Shown: positions 23,100-34,589, counted from the stretch's first letter. The stretch: DNA of 64,000 nt from Eumeta japonica (GCA_005406025.1 BGZK01000014.1:62001-126000); one strand, 5' to 3'. Notes: generated from the sequence alone by a model not told the origin. Translations and numbers: made by a program.

Positions 23100-24580
23100 T
23101 TTCAAAATGAAATTAATGAGAAAATTTAAGTAAGCTTTACATGCTGTTCAGTTATACGCCTAAGAATATCTGTGCTGCAACGTAAAAAGTATAAAAAAAA
23201 CTTAATTCTGTACAAAAACTGCACAATTAGTTCACTATCTTATTGTATTTCCTCCCAGAAAAACACACGCTGTTTCCTACATTTTTTTTATTGTTTGGTA
23301 ACGCCAATGGACTCGTTTCGTTCGCCCGCGCGGGTAACGAAAGATTTCTTTCATCTTTTATATCGACAAATTACATTGTTGATCATTATCCTGAGCTTGT
23401 TCCTGCTTCCGATTTCAATCCTGGTCCCGCTTTTAACTCCGATTCTGCTTTCTATCTAGATTCCGGTTCTGTTCAAAATATATATAATGAAAAAAAAAAA
23501 TAGGAGCGAAACGGGATACAAATAATCCTAAATTTTTCTCCGAGGTACAAACTATTATTTTATTTAATTCTATGAAATTCTGTTCAGTAATTTTTGCGGA
23601 GTTCCAAAACATACAAATTCAAAGAAAAAATGTACAAAGTATTTAAATATATTCTGGCAACGTTTTTAATACCCCCTAAAATAGAGAGGTGTTTGAAACG
23701 TCTTCTCAATACTTATTATATACAATATTGAAATATGTAGTGATATTTTCGTCCTTCTGTTTTATTATGCTTATAGATTTATATCAAAATTTTTAAAATG
23801 GGAAATATTTCAATCTCATAAAGCAACAGCAATTGCCTCTGACGTAAAACTATTTGCAAGGCATACATCGTCCACAACGGTAAATCCGCACCAGAGCACA
23901 ATAACAAGTCGCATCGTCTGTGCTTACATCAAACAAAAAAAAAACTTGTCACAACTTTTAACACACTCTTAGCTCCGACTCCGTTCGTTTACCGATCGGG
24001 TAGATTAAAAATTGTACGGAACCGTTAGGAGAAGATACGCTATCTCGCCAAACATACCTGGCCTGCCAGCGACTGGCAGCTCTGTTATTGCGGCCGTTGG
24101 CCGTCATTACATTTCGTTAATCTCGGAAGCATTAACGTTCAATCTGAAATATTTGTTTAGAAGGTCCGTTACAGCTATCGGTAATAGGCGCCATTGTCAG
24201 GGGCTTTAGTTCCAATTTGTTGCCTTTTTTTTTTAAATATTTTAGATAAATGTTCAACAATTACTCGGTAATATTAGAAAGTTATTACGAACGGGTTGTC
24301 CTTTCCGATCTAGAACACCCCAGAAGATACTATGGAAAAACTTAAAAATTTAAAAGCTTCAAATATTCTGGTAGTCGGAACCATTGGGTAACTCTGTATT
24401 AAAGTATGGATGCAACCAGGAAACCCAGCCTCAATGAAAACTATGAGAGATTTGTTCCTTGTCGGCGATTGAAATTAGACATTCGGCGGGATAGGAGAGC
24501 TTAGTGTGTTATGTCCGTATTAATAGAGCACACTTAAGTGCGAGTTCCATCTTGAGAGCGGAAAGAGCAAAGCTGTTTTG
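23100..24580. other. Non-coding stretch with a small GC-rich segment
   Basis: ORFs at 23172-23503 overlap in two frames over a C/T-rich stretch (CTGCTTCCGATTTCAATCC), a simple-sequence effect. From 24030 to 24210 composition is mixed, with GCGGCCGTTGGCCGTC followed by TTCGTTAATCTCGGAAGC. That could be a conserved non-coding element. No gene is supported. Confidence 0.4.
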
Positions 24581-24839
24581 CGGCGGTGTGCTTCAAACTA
24601 TCATTTGAAATAATTAACTAATAACAGTTAAAAATTAAACACATCAAAGTACGTCGTTATAACTTCACAATTGACAATTGACTAAGTTTGTCATAAATAT
24701 TGACAATGATATTTGTGACGTTAATTTAATATCAGAAATGCCAATATCTGTAAGATTACCGATATTTTGACATATTCAGTTTTTAACTTTAACAGTTAGT
24801 AGTTAACTATTGCAAACGAGAGTTTGAGGCACACCGCCG
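24581..24839. mobile_element. MITE with ~60-bp terminal inverted repeats (259 bp)
   Basis: The left end CGGCGGTGTGCTTCAAACT matches the reverse complement of the right end, CGGCGGTGTGCCTCAAACT. Pairing continues inward for about 60 bp at roughly 80% identity (AATTAACTAATAACAG against AGTTAACTACTAACTG). The centre is AT-rich and has no ORF. No clear target-site duplication is visible, so the superfamily cannot be assigned from the sequence. Confidence 0.75.
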
Positions 24840-24927
24840 ATACTGTTTCGCTATAAAAAGTGATATGTGTCTAGTTCCCATGTTATTTCTTGAAATGGCT
24901 CATGATTTGAGTGAGGTTTGTCGATCC
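24840..24927. other. Short spacer between MITE and SINE
   Basis: Nothing was recognised in these 88 bases. Confidence 0.5.
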
Positions 24928-25005
24928 GGGTCTTAGTGGCTGAGTGGTCAGAGCGTTGGCTTCGAATTCAAAAGCCATACGGCATTCGAATCCTGTCTAG
25001 AACTA
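24928..25005 (+). mobile_element. tRNA-derived SINE head
   Basis: GTCTTAGTGGCTGAGTGG (A-box-like) is followed by GCATTCGAATCCTG, with CATTCGAATCC at 24983-24993 as the B box. Between them GTTGGCTTCGAATTCAAAAG occupies the anticodon-arm position. The would-be acceptor strands do not pair, so it is a SINE or tRNA-like relic rather than a tRNA gene. Confidence 0.65.
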
Positions 25006-28000
25006 CGAAATGATCAATAAGGTTTTTTCATTTAAGGTGAATCAAGCTCGTTCTGTGCCCCACCCGTATTGGACAAGCGTGGAGAGTTTAAAATACTCAC
25101 ATTCTGAATTAACAAGTGGTGGAAGGGAGTGTCTACAGTGCGGTGTACAAAATCGACATAAAAATACAAAATTCTTATCCTCTACTTCAACGTATTTCTT
25201 TAATATTAAATTAGTGTGAAATGACACAAAAATTGCTAAGCTTTGATCTCTAATCAGCAGAACGCACGTATATAGTTTTCTTTAATATGAAAACATTGTA
25301 AATTGAATGTACGATTATGTTCCCAATAGATCTATTTATATGTACTGCGTACGACGGTATCATACTTATTAGGAATACTTGTATTTGAATGTATTATAGG
25401 CATTTTTAAAACGTTTTGGAAATCTCAATATCGTGTGTAAATCTTATGTTCCATTGACCACATGGCATTGAATTTTTTAAATCACTAATACGTGTCACTC
25501 GACGCAGGCATTTGTATTTATTGAAGCGAACATCGGTTCGGTATCATTAGTAGAAAATTGATCTGAATAAAAAGTTGCAAATTGTAAAGCGAAAAGTTCA
25601 CAAGGAGATTTGATCTTTACAGTATTGTACAACAGAGTCGCAATTCGTCTACGAAAATGGCGAATATAAAATGCAAAAGTGCGAGACACAAAGTCACCTT
25701 GATCGAGTTTTGACGAGTGCTTACGCAACGAGGGGCCGTTGAACTCGTTTGTTTGAAATTAACCGAAACGGGGAACTAGGGACGTTTTATGTGCATTCAC
25801 GTTGTCGACTCAATAGGGACGTGCTAAATGATTTATCGATGAAGCCGTCGGTTTTTAGTTATGACACGTGACGAATTTGGAAATGGACGAATACCATGGT
25901 GATGTTTTTATTTAGTGTTTATAATTTTTGTACAAAAAAGGTAGGTTTCTTTTTAATATCTTATAACAGAGCTTGTAATATAACACTTAAAATACGTCAT
26001 AACATTCTAAGAATTCGCCAGTTTATCCTGTTGTTACTCGTCTCAAAGACAGATTTTCGGTCAAGAAGAAGCAAATCCTCTTAAGGGTGGCTCATTTCAA
26101 ATTTAATCATATGCAATGAAGTAAAATAATATTACAAAAAAATGAGCGTGCAGCGCTGTACACGTGATAGAAGTGAAATTTGATAAACTTAGAAACGTCA
26201 TTACGGACATTAATTTTAATAACTTTAATATATTTATATAAGAATTCTTCATAGACATAATTAAGTAGTCACAAATGTAAAAAACGTAAACAATTACAAA
26301 ACACAACAGTAAGTATTACAATAATTACACAAATCACGGCACCTTAGCTGTTCATATACAGTATCTGGCGCATATATCTACAACGCGCGCATGCGCAACA
26401 CTTTTTCATTCTATCGGTTTGTAGCGTTGTTTATACGTCGCTCTCTATTGCTCCACTCCCGCGGCATCGAAATGTATAGCTCCGTTTCCCCTTCTTTCTA
26501 CATTGTATCTTTGTTTTCGCTTCATGTAAAGAAATGTGCCTAAACGTGACGCGACTTTAAATTCCACACCCAATTTTAGTCCAAACATGTATTGTTGAAT
26601 TGCTGCTTAAGAAGCTTCATTTAAAAAAAAACTCTAAAAAGTCAAGCTGGTTTAATGTACACGTATAAAGCATACAATAATTTATCTTCGTAATTTTCAT
26701 TATGTCCTATTTTACTCCGATGTGGTATTTCACGGCACGCAGCTCTAAAACAGAGCACAAAAGTAGTCGGTTCTCAAACATCCAATTTCCAATTACTTCG
26801 CTCTTCGCTTTCCTAGAACGTGTCACTTTCTGAGCGCAGTGAGTGGCCAGATTTAGCGCACGGAGATAGCTTTGCCGCGGGCGGGACGACTCGCGAGCGT
26901 CATTTGCAACTGATTCATTGCATTATGATCGCATTAATTATGATAATAGCGATACGGGACTATTCCGAATCAGGTTAAACTGCTTAGGTTATTAAAGGGC
27001 CAGTCGAAGGCAATTATCGAGCTTGCGACTTGAACTCCGCAAATACAATTGGGTTCAATTTGATCAAATTAAGTGTGGGTCATTCGAGCGAATGATAACC
27101 ACGGAGAAGAGAGATGAACGAGATGACCGGTTAAGATCAAGTTTATGAAATTCAAAAAGGTTTCATTTATACTACTTTTCTTGAGAGTATGAATTCAATC
27201 GATAGACAAAATTTTGGGTAATCTTAGAAATGAAATTTTTAAAACCTTTTATTTGAGTACCTAACTAAAATAATGTACGATCATCACCAAAATCTAATCA
27301 ATCCTAATGCTTAAAAATTTCAAAAAATATTGCAGTTTATTTAAATCGATCAGTACAAATGAGACATGTCGTTGGATACAAATTAAGTCGATTGATTACT
27401 GCAAAATGAGATTCACTATCTTAAATGAGTTTTATTTACTATGCCGTTTGAGCTTAATGTATATGCGTGCGTGTATATAAGTATATAGATATTTTTTAAG
27501 CCCAAAAATTGCGGGAAGTTTTAAGATTAGCCCGTAGTTACCAAGACTTTTTTAATGATACGTTGTAGACAGACATACTAGTGATCTATTTTAAAAGCCA
27601 TAATGTTATTGCATTAATACTGTTCAGGTTATAAAACACATTGACGTAAGTGATTCCCACATAAGTGGGAACTTATGTGTAAATAAAATGATTGCAAATT
27701 CTTCGATTAAATTAGAAATTTTTAATGCTGTTCTAAAAGTGATGTATATGTTGTTAATCAGGTAGAAGTATATGTATCTATTTTTTAATATAATACACAA
27801 ATGTTAATCTTATCTTTTCACAACATAAGCTCCAATTCTACATACTTGGATAGAGATAAAAGAAACTTATTGTTTTGTTTTATTAAACTGAACTACCTGA
27901 GCGGTAAATCGTCAAAAACTGATCAAGGTAGAAGACGGACTCCTGCGACCGGAATTCCATTTGGCGAATGAAATTTAATGAGGTTTTGAACTACAATTTA

Positions 28001-28262
28001 TAATCTTTTTTTAGTGTTTACTGTTTCAGTACATGTATGTCGAATATCACACATACATTACAATACCTTGAACCTAGTTGTTTTTGCGGTAGAGCTGGTA
28101 ACAAAATCCGTCTTAAAAAGAAGACTTATTATACATGGTGCAATGTTATGCTATCACAGAAGAAAAAGGTTTCAAACATTTCGTAACGGTACCTACAAGC
28201 ACATGTAGAACCAAAAAAAATTCTATTGCCCCTTTAAACCAATGAATTATATATCATATTTG
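25006..28262. other. Non-coding stretch, no gene supported
   Basis: At about 25978-26008 the words ACACTTAAAATACGTCAT recur from 1450-1480 and 59470-59485, marking a fragment of the LINE-3'-end-like repeat. At 26380-26560 composition rises (CGCGCGCATGCGCAAC, TCGCTCTCTATTGCTCCACTC), possibly a promoter-like or repeat fragment. At 26815-26900 there is another CpG-rich patch. At 27652-27675 CACATAAG-TGGGAA-CTTATGTG forms a small hairpin. ORFs at 25010-25728, 25896-26306 and 28014-28208 have no motif. Confidence 0.4.
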
Positions 28263-28390
28263 GATTGTAAAAGCCCTTAACTCGTGTTCCTTTAATAACC
28301 CTTGACAGATGGACAGCAGACGGACGGACTGACGACTTTGCTACAACGATAGGGTTCCGTTTAATTCTTTAAGTATAGAACCCTAAAAGT
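28263..28390 (-). mobile_element. GGGTTCCG repeat family, 5'-end fragment
   Basis: On the minus strand the segment reads TTTTAGGGTTCTATAC, then AAACGGAACCCTATCG and CAGTCCGTCCGTCTGC, the same start arrangement as the copies at 20.2 and 6.2 kb. The copy seems to fade below 28263, though it may extend toward 28030 in decayed form. Confidence 0.6.
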
Positions 28391-28719
28391 ACGATGAAAC
28401 ACGGAAATTTCCATAAGTGAAAGTGAGTACAATTTAAAGTGACAAGCTTTGTGAAAAAGCCCTTCATTACTTCAGCAATGATAAAGGTGTACATAAAGGT
28501 ACAAAAGCGAATATGTCTTAAACGTTTTATGTGAAATATGCATCGTTTAATTCAAAATATGGACAAATTTTAATATCTGCATAGATCGAAATCGAAGGGC
28601 GCATAAATTTTACCACACTCTCGCCTTTACGCCGTTTACGTAAGAAGAAGAAGAAGAAGTAATATATCGAGATATCTACCTACTACTACATGAGAGGCTT
28701 TTTAAAATCCCGTTACATT
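28391..28719. other. Spacer with (AAG) run
   Basis: Contains GAAGAAGAAGAAGAAG at about 28647-28663, a short AAG microsatellite. Nothing else was recognised. Confidence 0.5.
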
Positions 28720-28729
28720 TAAATGGTTA

Positions 28730-28790
28730 CGTAAACACGGCGCACGCACTCGACTGCTCCGCGCGCCGCCTACCGGCGCGACGACGGAAA
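28730..28790. other. Short CpG-rich island
   Basis: GGCGCACGCACTCGACTGCT and CGCGCGCCGCCTACCGGCGC lie together in AT-rich DNA, followed by AATTCACAGGTGTCGCATAA with a CAGGTG E box. It is a candidate regulatory patch with no gene evidence. Confidence 0.3.
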
Positions 28791-29030
28791 CCAAATGCAA
28801 TTCACAGGTGTCGCATAATTTACACAACAGAACGTTACGTTACGATAAAAATATAGATTATATCGATTATGATACGAAAGGTCAGAAATAGATTTCATCT
28901 TATCGGAGTGTTTGTCTCAAGGATTAAATAGAGCTTCTCACACGGAGCGATATTTAAATCTGGGGAGCCTGCAATAAAATTTCAACTCATAAAAACAAAT
29001 GTTGTCCGTCTCGAAAGGTCGGATCCGAGC

Positions 29031-29053
29031 GGGGTCATGGAGATTATGACCCC
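29031..29053. repeat. Small perfect hairpin (8-bp arms)
   Basis: GGGGTCAT at 29031-29038 pairs with ATGACCCC at 29046-29053 around a 7-base loop. GCGGGGTCA also occurs at about 29562 and GCGGGGTCAC at about 29656, so the word itself is locally repeated. Confidence 0.5.
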
Positions 29054-29096
29054 ACCGGGCTGGTCTTTGTCTTACTATTGTTACTATTGTAATGAA

Positions 29097-29160
29097 AGTT
29101 GGTCGAGTCCTGATTCGATCCCGTACGCGTGACCTCCTGACTCGAAGGCCGCATCCGCCC
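29097..29160 (-). mobile_element. Possible tRNA-like SINE fragment, minus strand
   Basis: On the minus strand GGCCTTCGAGTCAGGAGGTCA is followed by GGGATCGAATCAGG, a weak B-box match. The A-box region is not clear. Confidence 0.35.
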
Positions 29161-30554
29161 TTGTTCTTTTGTTAAAATTTTCTGAAGCGTAAACTTTTAC
29201 AGGCACGTTAAGCGATTTTCGGATGGGTAAAATCTTATAAGTTGTTACTCACATTTCATATAACTGTTGATAAAATAAATATTCTACTTTATTATAATCA
29301 ATCATGCACGGATTGAACTGTTCATTACGGACATAAACCATTTTCGCAATGTCAAAGCTGTGAAAACTTCAAATAAATAAACATCAAAATGTATATTGAT
29401 TTTCATTTGTGATATCACATATCACTGAGGATTATAGATATTTTCTTTTGTTATTAAAATATACTGCTATACACAAATAACTGGAAAAGCTGCAATAGCG
29501 ACAGCTTAACGCAATCCCCCTCTCTTAACGTTATCGAAAAATGTGCCAAAAATTTGGATAGCGGGGTCATTGAACTTGGTCAGGCATAAGCGGCGGACGA
29601 ACTAATCCTTCTATATTAAGTAGGGTATTTTACCTCATGTTTTCGTAACGCCATGGCGGGGTCACACATTCCCACAATATTGATTCAAATCGTGGGATTG
29701 GCCGTAGTGGATGTGAACGTTGAATGAACGACGATTCTTTTATAAATACGGAAAATCTTTTTTAACACGTATAATTTCATTAAAATTTAACAACTTTTAA
29801 CGCAACCGCACATTCAGCTATTTGGCCCGATAGACGTCGTTGTGTCTGTTCAGAGAAGTGGCGTGTCCGTAAAGTATTAGCGAGTTGTAGCAAAATGGAT
29901 CCCGGAAAAATATTCTCTCTCTGTTCCAACACCCGTCTATACAAATTTTCATGACGATCCGTTTAATGGTGCAGAATTTGGCGCCCCGCAGGTTTCTCTG
30001 CTGGCTGTTAATTTTACTTCACTATGATCTACAGTTACAACAAAGTGGTCAGCACTAATTGAATATGCCAACGAAAACTAGTATATGTCAACTTTTATGA
30101 TGAGGGGATAAACGGTGTACGAACCTATCAATTTCACATACCGACATCCAATTTTATGTGTATATTTTTTTATCTAAAAAGAGGTGACGATGTCGAGGCG
30201 ATGGTCACCCGTCATCTCGGCAAAGCCGTGTTCACAAACACGATACATTTATTTAACAGTAGTTTCTGCGATTTTACGACACGTTTCCATTGCCAGTTGT
30301 ACAAGAAAAAAAATGCTTTTTCCTTTTTAATTAATTTATTTACGTAGTACTTTTTTTTATCTTGAATTTGTTTTGAATATACATTTTAATTCAGTATACA
30401 TATATACATTAAAACCTCTTTTGAATTGAAATCATTTTCAATAACAATGCACCACACGCATTTCCAAGCCATCAGCGTAAATAGATATGTCCCATTTAGT
30501 TAAAAAAACGTATCACTGCATATATCCCCAAATTATTAAATTGACGTACACGCA
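29161..30554. other. Non-coding stretch, no gene supported
   Basis: The segment 29800-30010 is more mixed in composition, and AATTTTCATGACGATCCG in it resembles words common in insect Helitron-type repeats. The match is too short to call. The ORF at 30156-30347 has no motif. Confidence 0.4.
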
Positions 30555-30700
30555 TCGACATGGGTGTACTCAGCTTTTGCCCTAGGGGGGGCAAGTCAGA
30601 CTTTTTTAGGTCAGGTCGTGTAAACGGAGCGTAATATATTATAGAACATACAATTTTCTTGCAGCTGCCCTCCCCTGCCCCCCTTGGGTATGCCCATACG
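30555..30700. repeat. Possible inverted-repeat element with C/G-run ends
   Basis: The left end reads GACATGGGTGTACTCAG with CCCTAGGGGGGGCAAG. The right end, reverse-complemented, reads GTATGGGCATACCCAAGGGG with GCAGGGGAGGGC. The two ends are loosely inverted copies (ATGGG-G/C-TAC). The GC-rich ends frame an AT-rich middle. Such layouts occur in lepidopteran repeats, but the alignment is imperfect. Confidence 0.4.
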
Positions 30701-31348
30701 CATCGATTTGAATTTGAATAAGACGTGCGTTTTGATTTCCAGAGAGTAATCACAGACAAGAATGAATAACAATTAGTATTGCCCACACACGTACAGACGT
30801 TATGGCTCAAGTAACACGTGTAGTGACATTATTAAAACGTTTTGCTATAGAAAAGACATGAGTATAGTTTGATGATTCGAGCACCTTCATTTACCGATTT
30901 GGGAATTTAAATTTTATCGTATTCACGCATACGTTTTGATTTTGATAACGCAATATTTAATAAGTGTTTTAATTGATTGTATCTAACTCGTAAATTGCTA
31001 TTTCCTGCTAATATACCGACATCTAGTGACGGATGTGTTGATACGTACTTACAAATTAAAACACAGATTGATGTATCAATAATCAATATTCATTATGATG
31101 ACCAATGAATACATTTCTTGTCCATTTCACTAAAGTGTTTCCTGAACTACTGAAGGGAGTTCAATAAATCCTCGATATACGTTTTAACCCCTTTCCGTAC
31201 ACTTTTAAATAACAACCATATACATTTATTTATAGGCAATAAAAAAAGAATTATAAAAAATAATTTGTTTTTCTGTGAATGTCAAACACAAATGTTACCA
31301 ACACTATTAGAATATTTTTGTTTTTAATGATATTCGACCACAGAAATG
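30701..31348. other. AT-rich spacer, no gene seen
   Basis: No ORF above 60 codons apart from the 5' end of the minus ORF at 30496-30810, which crosses the C/G runs above. No repeat was recognised. Confidence 0.5.
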
Positions 31349-31601
31349 ATTGCTTGCAGCAGTTGGTAGTGACCCTACTAATTGCATTGGAGGCGTGAGA
31401 TCGATTTCTGCACAAGACAAATGTTTATTTGACTAGAAATGAATGCTTGTCTTGAGTCCGAATGTTTATTATGAGTATATATTTATAAGGAAAAAGTATA
31501 TATGTATTATATCAACTACCTGGTACCCATAGTTCTAGACTTGTCGCTTAATTTGGGAAGAGGTAGTTATGTGTGCATGTGCGAAGATATTTTATTATTA
31601 T
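31349..31601 (+). mobile_element. tRNA-derived SINE (family S2, copy 2)
   Basis: Shares with copy 1 (21.03 kb) the words AGTTGGTAGTGACCCTACT, TGTTTATTTGACTAGAAATG, GCTTGTCTTGAGTCCG and an ATTATTATT tail near 31601. It also keeps CTGGTACCCATAG and TAATTTGGGAAGAGG, a body section that copy 1 has lost. The B box has decayed to AGATCGATTTCTG, so transcription by Pol III is unlikely. Confidence 0.75.
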
Positions 31602-32306
31602 TGTGCTGTTATTAAATTTATAACCAGATGAAGTAAAAATCAAAAATGCATGAAAAGAGAAATGGATGCTGTTTACTCTTTGCTCCTTTGTTTTCTACTA
31701 GTCAAAAAGTGTAGGAGTAAAGTTAAAGATGGTAAACAGTGCCTCTAAGACGACCCTCGTGCCGGCCGGCCCGTATAAGTCTCTTCACGGGAAATTGTAC
31801 GAAAAGTAGAGACGATTGCATGGAAGACGATAGAGTGAAGAACAAGTCGACAGCTGAGAAAGTTTTCCTTTCCGAGCACATCTATTACGTCATTCATAAC
31901 GTGTTAACACAATAATCATTTCAATGAAGGCACGCCACGTCCCCTACCCAACTGCAGCTGACGTTTCGTTGGATCGGGCTACAAAGCATACAAATACTAA
32001 CAACAATATAGGCGATCTGTGTTTATAATCCATTTTTTTTTATTATCTTTGAATAAACTTGTAGGTTAAACTATGAAGGGGTGTTTAATTTAAATCTTAA
32101 ACAACCGATTTAATCTATCAAAAGCGACCGCGAGACGGACGCCGCGAATGTTGACCTTGCATTAGAAACAAACACGTGTGGAAATGTTTTTTACAGTTTG
32201 TGGGGTTATACATGGAAAATCCATACGCACTCATCAATGAGATTCGTGTTGAAAAATAAATTAAAATTACATTTCATTTCTTTGTTTCTATTTCTTATGT
32301 TGTGAA
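31602..32306. other. Spacer, no gene seen
   Basis: Mixed composition. CGTGCCGGCCGGCCCG at about 31759 is a short GC patch. No ORF or repeat is supported. Confidence 0.45.
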
Positions 32307-32312
32307 TTTATT
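32307..32312 (-). promoter_or_regulatory. AATAAA polyadenylation-signal-like hexamer
   Basis: A minus-strand AATAAA lies 17 bases beyond the stop codon of the possible terminal exon. AATAAA is common by chance in AT-rich DNA, so it counts only together with that frame. Confidence 0.3.
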
Positions 32313-32597
32313 GAACGCCCCTCATACTCTATATCCGGACGTAACGCGTCGCGTGACTATGGACACGTGCCGTCCACGGACGTGACGGGCCCTCGCCACA
32401 TAAACCTAGTTCATTAACGGGGGTACACCACGACGACGATAAACGCAGGACCGTCTTCGGTGTACCGTCCTGAAGTAACACATTAGTATAGTCCTTTGAA
32501 CCTACTTTAACGACTGGGTAGGTTATCTGCGTAAAGTACGCGCTTTTCATCATTTTCACGTAGGTCGTAAAACGAGCGATCGCATGCGGTTTTACCT
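32307..32597 (-). CDS. Possible terminal exon of an unidentified gene (partial, minus strand)
   Basis: On the minus strand an open frame runs from about 32595 to a TAG at 32329-32331, about 88 codons. Just upstream is GGAATTTTCAG, a fair splice acceptor ending at 32598, and 17 bases after the stop is AATAAA (32307-32312 on plus, as TTTATT). The protein has mixed, globular-looking composition (YPVVKVGSKDYTNVLLQDG, then TVLRLSSSWCTP) and uses GC-richer codons than the flanks. I do not recognise a family. No methionine is needed if it is a last exon; the first ATG codons would be at residues 17-18. Alternatively it is a chance frame in a GC-richer patch. A SINE lies immediately upstream on the other strand. 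Confidence 0.3.
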
Positions 32598-32620
32598 CTG
32601 AAAATTCCTATTGAATGGAA

Positions 32621-32698
32621 AGAGCGGCGCTGGTTTAGCGGTTAAAGGTATCGCCTTCGGACCAGGAGGCACTTAGGTTCGATCCTGACCGCGGGGGA
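32621..32698 (+). mobile_element. tRNA-derived SINE head
   Basis: CTGGTTTAGCGGTTAAAGG is a good A box and GGTTCGATCCT (32676-32686) a good B box. A T-arm TTAGG/CCTGA can form, but GCGGCGC at the start finds no partner for an acceptor stem after the T arm. I therefore call a SINE head rather than a tRNA gene. It is the clearest internal Pol III promoter in the window besides the one at 21.03 kb. Confidence 0.65.
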
Positions 32699-32814
32699 AA
32701 GAAATTACAAATTTCAATACGCACAAACAGATAGATAACATATTAGTTCTTTGTAACATCTCATATGTATTAATCAACTCGATCAGCATACGAGAGTGGT
32801 TGAGCCCATACCGT

Positions 32815-33060
32815 TGGCAAATTTGGCTGCAGCACGAAAACGGCTCGATCGGTGAATATCACACTCTCACAGAATAAACAGAAGCGAAATAGAAGTTTTC
32901 TTCCATTGAGTTTCGTCCAGCGAGTGAGTTTTGCGGCGGCCCACCCTCCTCCATCACCCCCCCTTCCACCTTGATTATCCTACTCCAGCATCCATCGGCT
33001 CATTCCCTACTCGCATCAGATACGCTATTTCCTAGCCAAGAAACTGTTAATGCAATGGCT
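32815..33060 (-). repeat. Dispersed repeat family R1, copy 2 (inverted)
   Basis: On the minus strand the blocks TTTCTTGGCTAGGAAATAG, GGAGGAGGGTGGGCC, CTCACTCGCTGGACGAAAC, TTATTCTGTGAGAGTGTG and GATCGAGCC follow in the same order as at 3480-3680. A small A-rich insertion separates some blocks. The two copies are 29 kb apart in opposite orientation. Confidence 0.65.
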
Positions 33061-33419
33061 TCTCTGCTATAAAAAATATGTAACTATATTTCTAGTATTG
33101 AATCGTCTTGTAATCGATGATGACAATGTAGGTTAAATTTTTGAGGATTGTTTTTGTTGTGTTTATTTTCGGGTCAGGCAGTTGATTAATATATTTGGTA
33201 CAAACTATGGGTTTCAGAAATACGGAAACAAATCAAACAACAATATCAGAGTCACGATTTCTTAACATTATTTAACAAACGAAAATGCTAAATAACTAGC
33301 TGAAATTATACAGACATACGTCACCAAATTTGTGAAATTTCGTGCATTTTGGTGTGCAATTCGAGGAACGGAGTGATTGGTTTAATTGGACTAAAGTTAA
33401 ATGCTCATTGCAGTTTAAG
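33061..33419. other. Spacer, no gene seen
   Basis: AT-rich with no ORF. Nothing was recognised. Confidence 0.5.
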
Positions 33420-33495
33420 CTTGGTCAGAACTAAACCCGGTTCTTTCAAATTAAAGAGCAACGCCTTGACCGCTCGCCCATCACCACTCAATGAA
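33420..33495 (-). mobile_element. tRNA-derived SINE head, minus strand
   Basis: On the minus strand GATGGGCGAGCGGTCAAGGCG (A-box-like) is followed by AACCGGGTTTAGTTCTGACC, a decayed B box. GCGAGCGGTCA is close to GATGAGCGGTCA in the SINE at 2.04 kb, so they probably belong to one family. Confidence 0.5.
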
Positions 33496-34542
33496 ATTTT
33501 ATGTTCCAAATAAATGTTAAATTGTTTTTATTTGTGAAAGTATAAATAAATACATTTACTTTATGATTTAAATTCGAGTAAATGAAATATAATAAAAAAA
33601 CATATATTTAAGGGTTAAACATTTTTATTTTGTAATAATCAAAAAGATTTTTTTGCATTCTACATCCAAGTTCACACGTTTACGGCAATCCACCTTTTCC
33701 ATCTAATTTATACCGAATTTGCATAAATAATGTCGAGCGCTCATGTAACCTTAATTAAGGGGTAATTAATTAGACAACCGAAACGTGGATTGATTAACAA
33801 TAGGGCCTATTTAATTTATCGTTTTATTTAGTATTTTTAAGAGACGTATATGTATTTCTGGTATTAAGTTTATGTGTACATTCGAGTGACATTTTTCCTT
33901 CTACACAGTTCGGTGGGCCTATTTTTATTTTTCATTTCCGTATTCGATAAAATGACGTTAATAATGCTTAATCGTTACAATACTCTTGATCTAATGGATT
34001 GTTATCGTTTATAAGCTAGCTTATCTCATATACACAGAAGGACTAACAAGTATATTTACCTCATTATACTTGATGATATGATACGTCTTGTTCAATGATG
34101 TTTTCTTTAGTTTCATGAAAAAAATGATTTCATAACAGTGTTTGATAATACATCCTGATTGTTGATGTCAGTGTATAATCAGAATTTATAATACATAATA
34201 TTTTAGTCACTGTTTCAAATAACTATTTGAAAAGCATTTGTGCTATGCACTATTTCTGAAATAAATGCACTTTTAAAAAAATGTCATTAATCCTAAAAAA
34301 GAGTATATAAATTTAAATTACTTTATTTTTTTCTATTTAAAAATGTGTAAAAAAACCAAAAATTCAAAACGCCTTTAAAGAAATTTTTCCACTATAAGTT
34401 TAAGAGCGGTAAAATCGAATCGATAACACATAGAGAAAAATCCACTTAACTGACATACAGTTATTAAATAAATAATAAGTATCTTTTAGCTTTTATTTAT
34501 ATGTGTTATTTAAAAAACACGGCGAATCGCTCACAAATTCTT
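33496..34542. other. AT-rich DNA with clustered ATTA sites
   Basis: At 33750-33785 TTAATTAAGGGGTAATTAATTAG forms a dense cluster of TAATTA cores, of the kind bound by homeodomain proteins. Such cores are frequent by chance here. No ORF or repeat. Confidence 0.35.
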
Positions 34543-34586
34543 CTGTCAGCTGACGCATAAGCAACACACCGATACGCAGCTGACAG
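34543..34586. promoter_or_regulatory. Paired CAGCTG E boxes in a 10-bp inverted repeat
   Basis: CTGTCAGCTG at 34543-34552 and CAGCTGACAG at 34577-34586 are perfect inverted copies 24 bases apart. Each holds a CAGCTG E box, a bHLH-type site. A GC-rich island with GCGCCGCGCGCTAAGGGCC follows to about 34745. Function is inferred only from the motif. Confidence 0.35.
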
Positions 34587-34589
34587 GAG

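Noticed and set aside
27612..27634. TAATACTGTTCAGG resembles miR-8
   Set aside because: There is an extra base after the seed and the upstream sequence does not form the needed hairpin.
32621..32698. Possible true tRNA gene
   Set aside because: A and B boxes and a T arm are present, but the acceptor strands do not pair, so a SINE head fits better.
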